Assembly (NCBI GenBank): GCA_023100825.1
Contig: CP095846.1
Span: 1,984,001-2,048,000, forward strand
Source of the DNA: Nocardioidaceae bacterium SCSIO 66511
GTDB taxonomy: Bacteria > Actinomycetota > Actinomycetes > Propionibacteriales > Nocardioidaceae
Length of the DNA: 64,000 nucleotides
Direction of reading: 5' to 3'
Both the position numbers and the translations under genes were made by a program. Below, piece by piece: positions 63,718 through 64,000 of the stretch (position 1 is the first letter of the stretch; the number at the start of each line of letters is the position of its first letter). Under the pieces are notes generated by a model that was not told where the DNA came from, did no database searches, and worked only from the letters and a program-made list of their open reading frames with translations.

Positions 63718-64000
63718 ATGAGCACGGCGAATCGGATGGAGTGGATGGTGTTCAGGTATGTAGGAGCGGTTGCGCTTGCGATCGCCTTGACGATGACCGC
63801 GGCATCCGGTGCTGCGGCCGACGAAACGCCGACCACGGTCCGCGCGAAGGTCGGCGACCAGGTGCAGATCCAACAGGAGCCGCGCGGCAAGAAGTGCGCG
63901 ACCCGGCAGGAGTACAAACGGATCAAGACCAAGGGCAAGCGTGGCACGACGCTGCGTCAGGTGCGCCGGATCATCGGGTCAAACGGCAAGCGTGAGCGGA
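63718..64000 (+). CDS. Secreted basic protein, 5' part only (cut by window edge)
   Basis: The first 94 codons of an exported protein that continues beyond the window. The signal peptide is VFRYVGAVALAIALTMTAAS then GAAADE. The mature part visible so far is Lys- and Arg-rich (QEPRGKKCATRQEYKRIKTK, then GKRGTTLRQVRRIIGSNGK) with one Cys. The motif VRRIIGSNGK resembles the small secreted tandem-repeat proteins of actinobacteria that carry a BLIP-like or SmpA-type segment, but I cannot assign it. In-frame ATGs at 63718, 63736 and 63745 are all possible; the last has GGAG close upstream. Confidence 0.6.
   Translation, partial: MSTANRMEWMVFRYVGAVALAIALTMTAASGAAADETPTTVRAKVGDQVQIQQEPRGKKCATRQEYKRIKTKGKRGTTLRQVRRIIGSNGKRER

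Overview
The window is high-GC DNA from an actinomycete. The signs are GC-rich third codon positions, very frequent GTAC/CGTACG, many GTG and TTG starts, genes coupled by 4-base ATGA/GTGA/TTGA overlaps, probable leaderless promoters, AfsR/SARP-type regulators, Ku, an Rv2578c-type radical SAM protein and a sugar ABC importer with no ATPase of its own. A Nocardioidaceae-like member of the Propionibacteriales fits the overall flavour, but this is inference. I see no rRNA, tRNA, CRISPR array, phage genes, transposase or replication origin. It reads as ordinary chromosome.

Layout. 1-9.7 kb: a truncated MFS exporter with its MarR regulator, a VapBC toxin-antitoxin pair, a large AfsR-like ATPase regulator, a DrrAB-type ABC exporter and a secreted M14 zinc carboxypeptidase. 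10.3-20.7 kb: one tightly coupled ten-gene operon headed by an autoregulated LacI repressor. It encodes two sugar permeases, a lipoprotein binding protein, three consecutive ADP-ribosylglycohydrolase (DraG-family) proteins, a ribokinase-like kinase, a family III CoA-transferase and a CitE/HpcH lyase. 20.9-28.4 kb: a YdeI-like protein, a secreted EEP nuclease, a double glycerophosphodiesterase, a methyltransferase, a VOC protein, a secreted hypothetical protein and a divergent MarR/MFS pair. 28.5-33.2 kb: DhaKLM with its own PTS enzyme I and HPr. 33.4-45.4 kb: an FMO-type monooxygenase with a divergent GAF regulator, a Tat-exported beta-propeller amidohydrolase, a class V aminotransferase, an atypical response regulator, and an operon of FAD oxidoreductase, amino acid permease and acetamidase/formamidase. 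45.4-52.4 kb: Ku, a MinD/ParA-like ATPase with a small membrane partner, a secreted anchor-P-type protein, an SMR exporter with its TetR, and a CDF metal transporter. 52.4-57.8 kb: the LutABC lactate-utilisation operon and a TetR/EmrB exporter pair. 58.4-64 kb: radical SAM, NUDIX, SWIM-SNF2 helicase, a UBP zinc-finger protein and a truncated secreted protein.

Two things stand out. First, the three largest gene-free gaps (about 9.7-10.3, 30.5-31.2 and 57.8-58.4 kb), plus one small gap at 20.7 kb, hold four same-orientation copies of a dispersed repeat. It has a core of about 135 bp with two hairpins. In the fuller copies the core sits between long inverted arms, so the element approaches a 440-690 bp imperfect palindrome. 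Frame-breaking indels and a stop argue against coding, and stem positions show paired changes. Second, the LacI-controlled operon looks like a dedicated uptake and breakdown route for a glycoside. DraG-type glycohydrolases would release a furanose for a ribokinase-like kinase, and a CoA-transferase plus CitE lyase could take the remaining acid. The middle DraG copy has lost part of the metal site.

Transcription signals are unusually readable here: TTGACA-type promoters, several dyad operators next to their regulators, and long perfect hairpins between convergent genes that probably terminate both strands.
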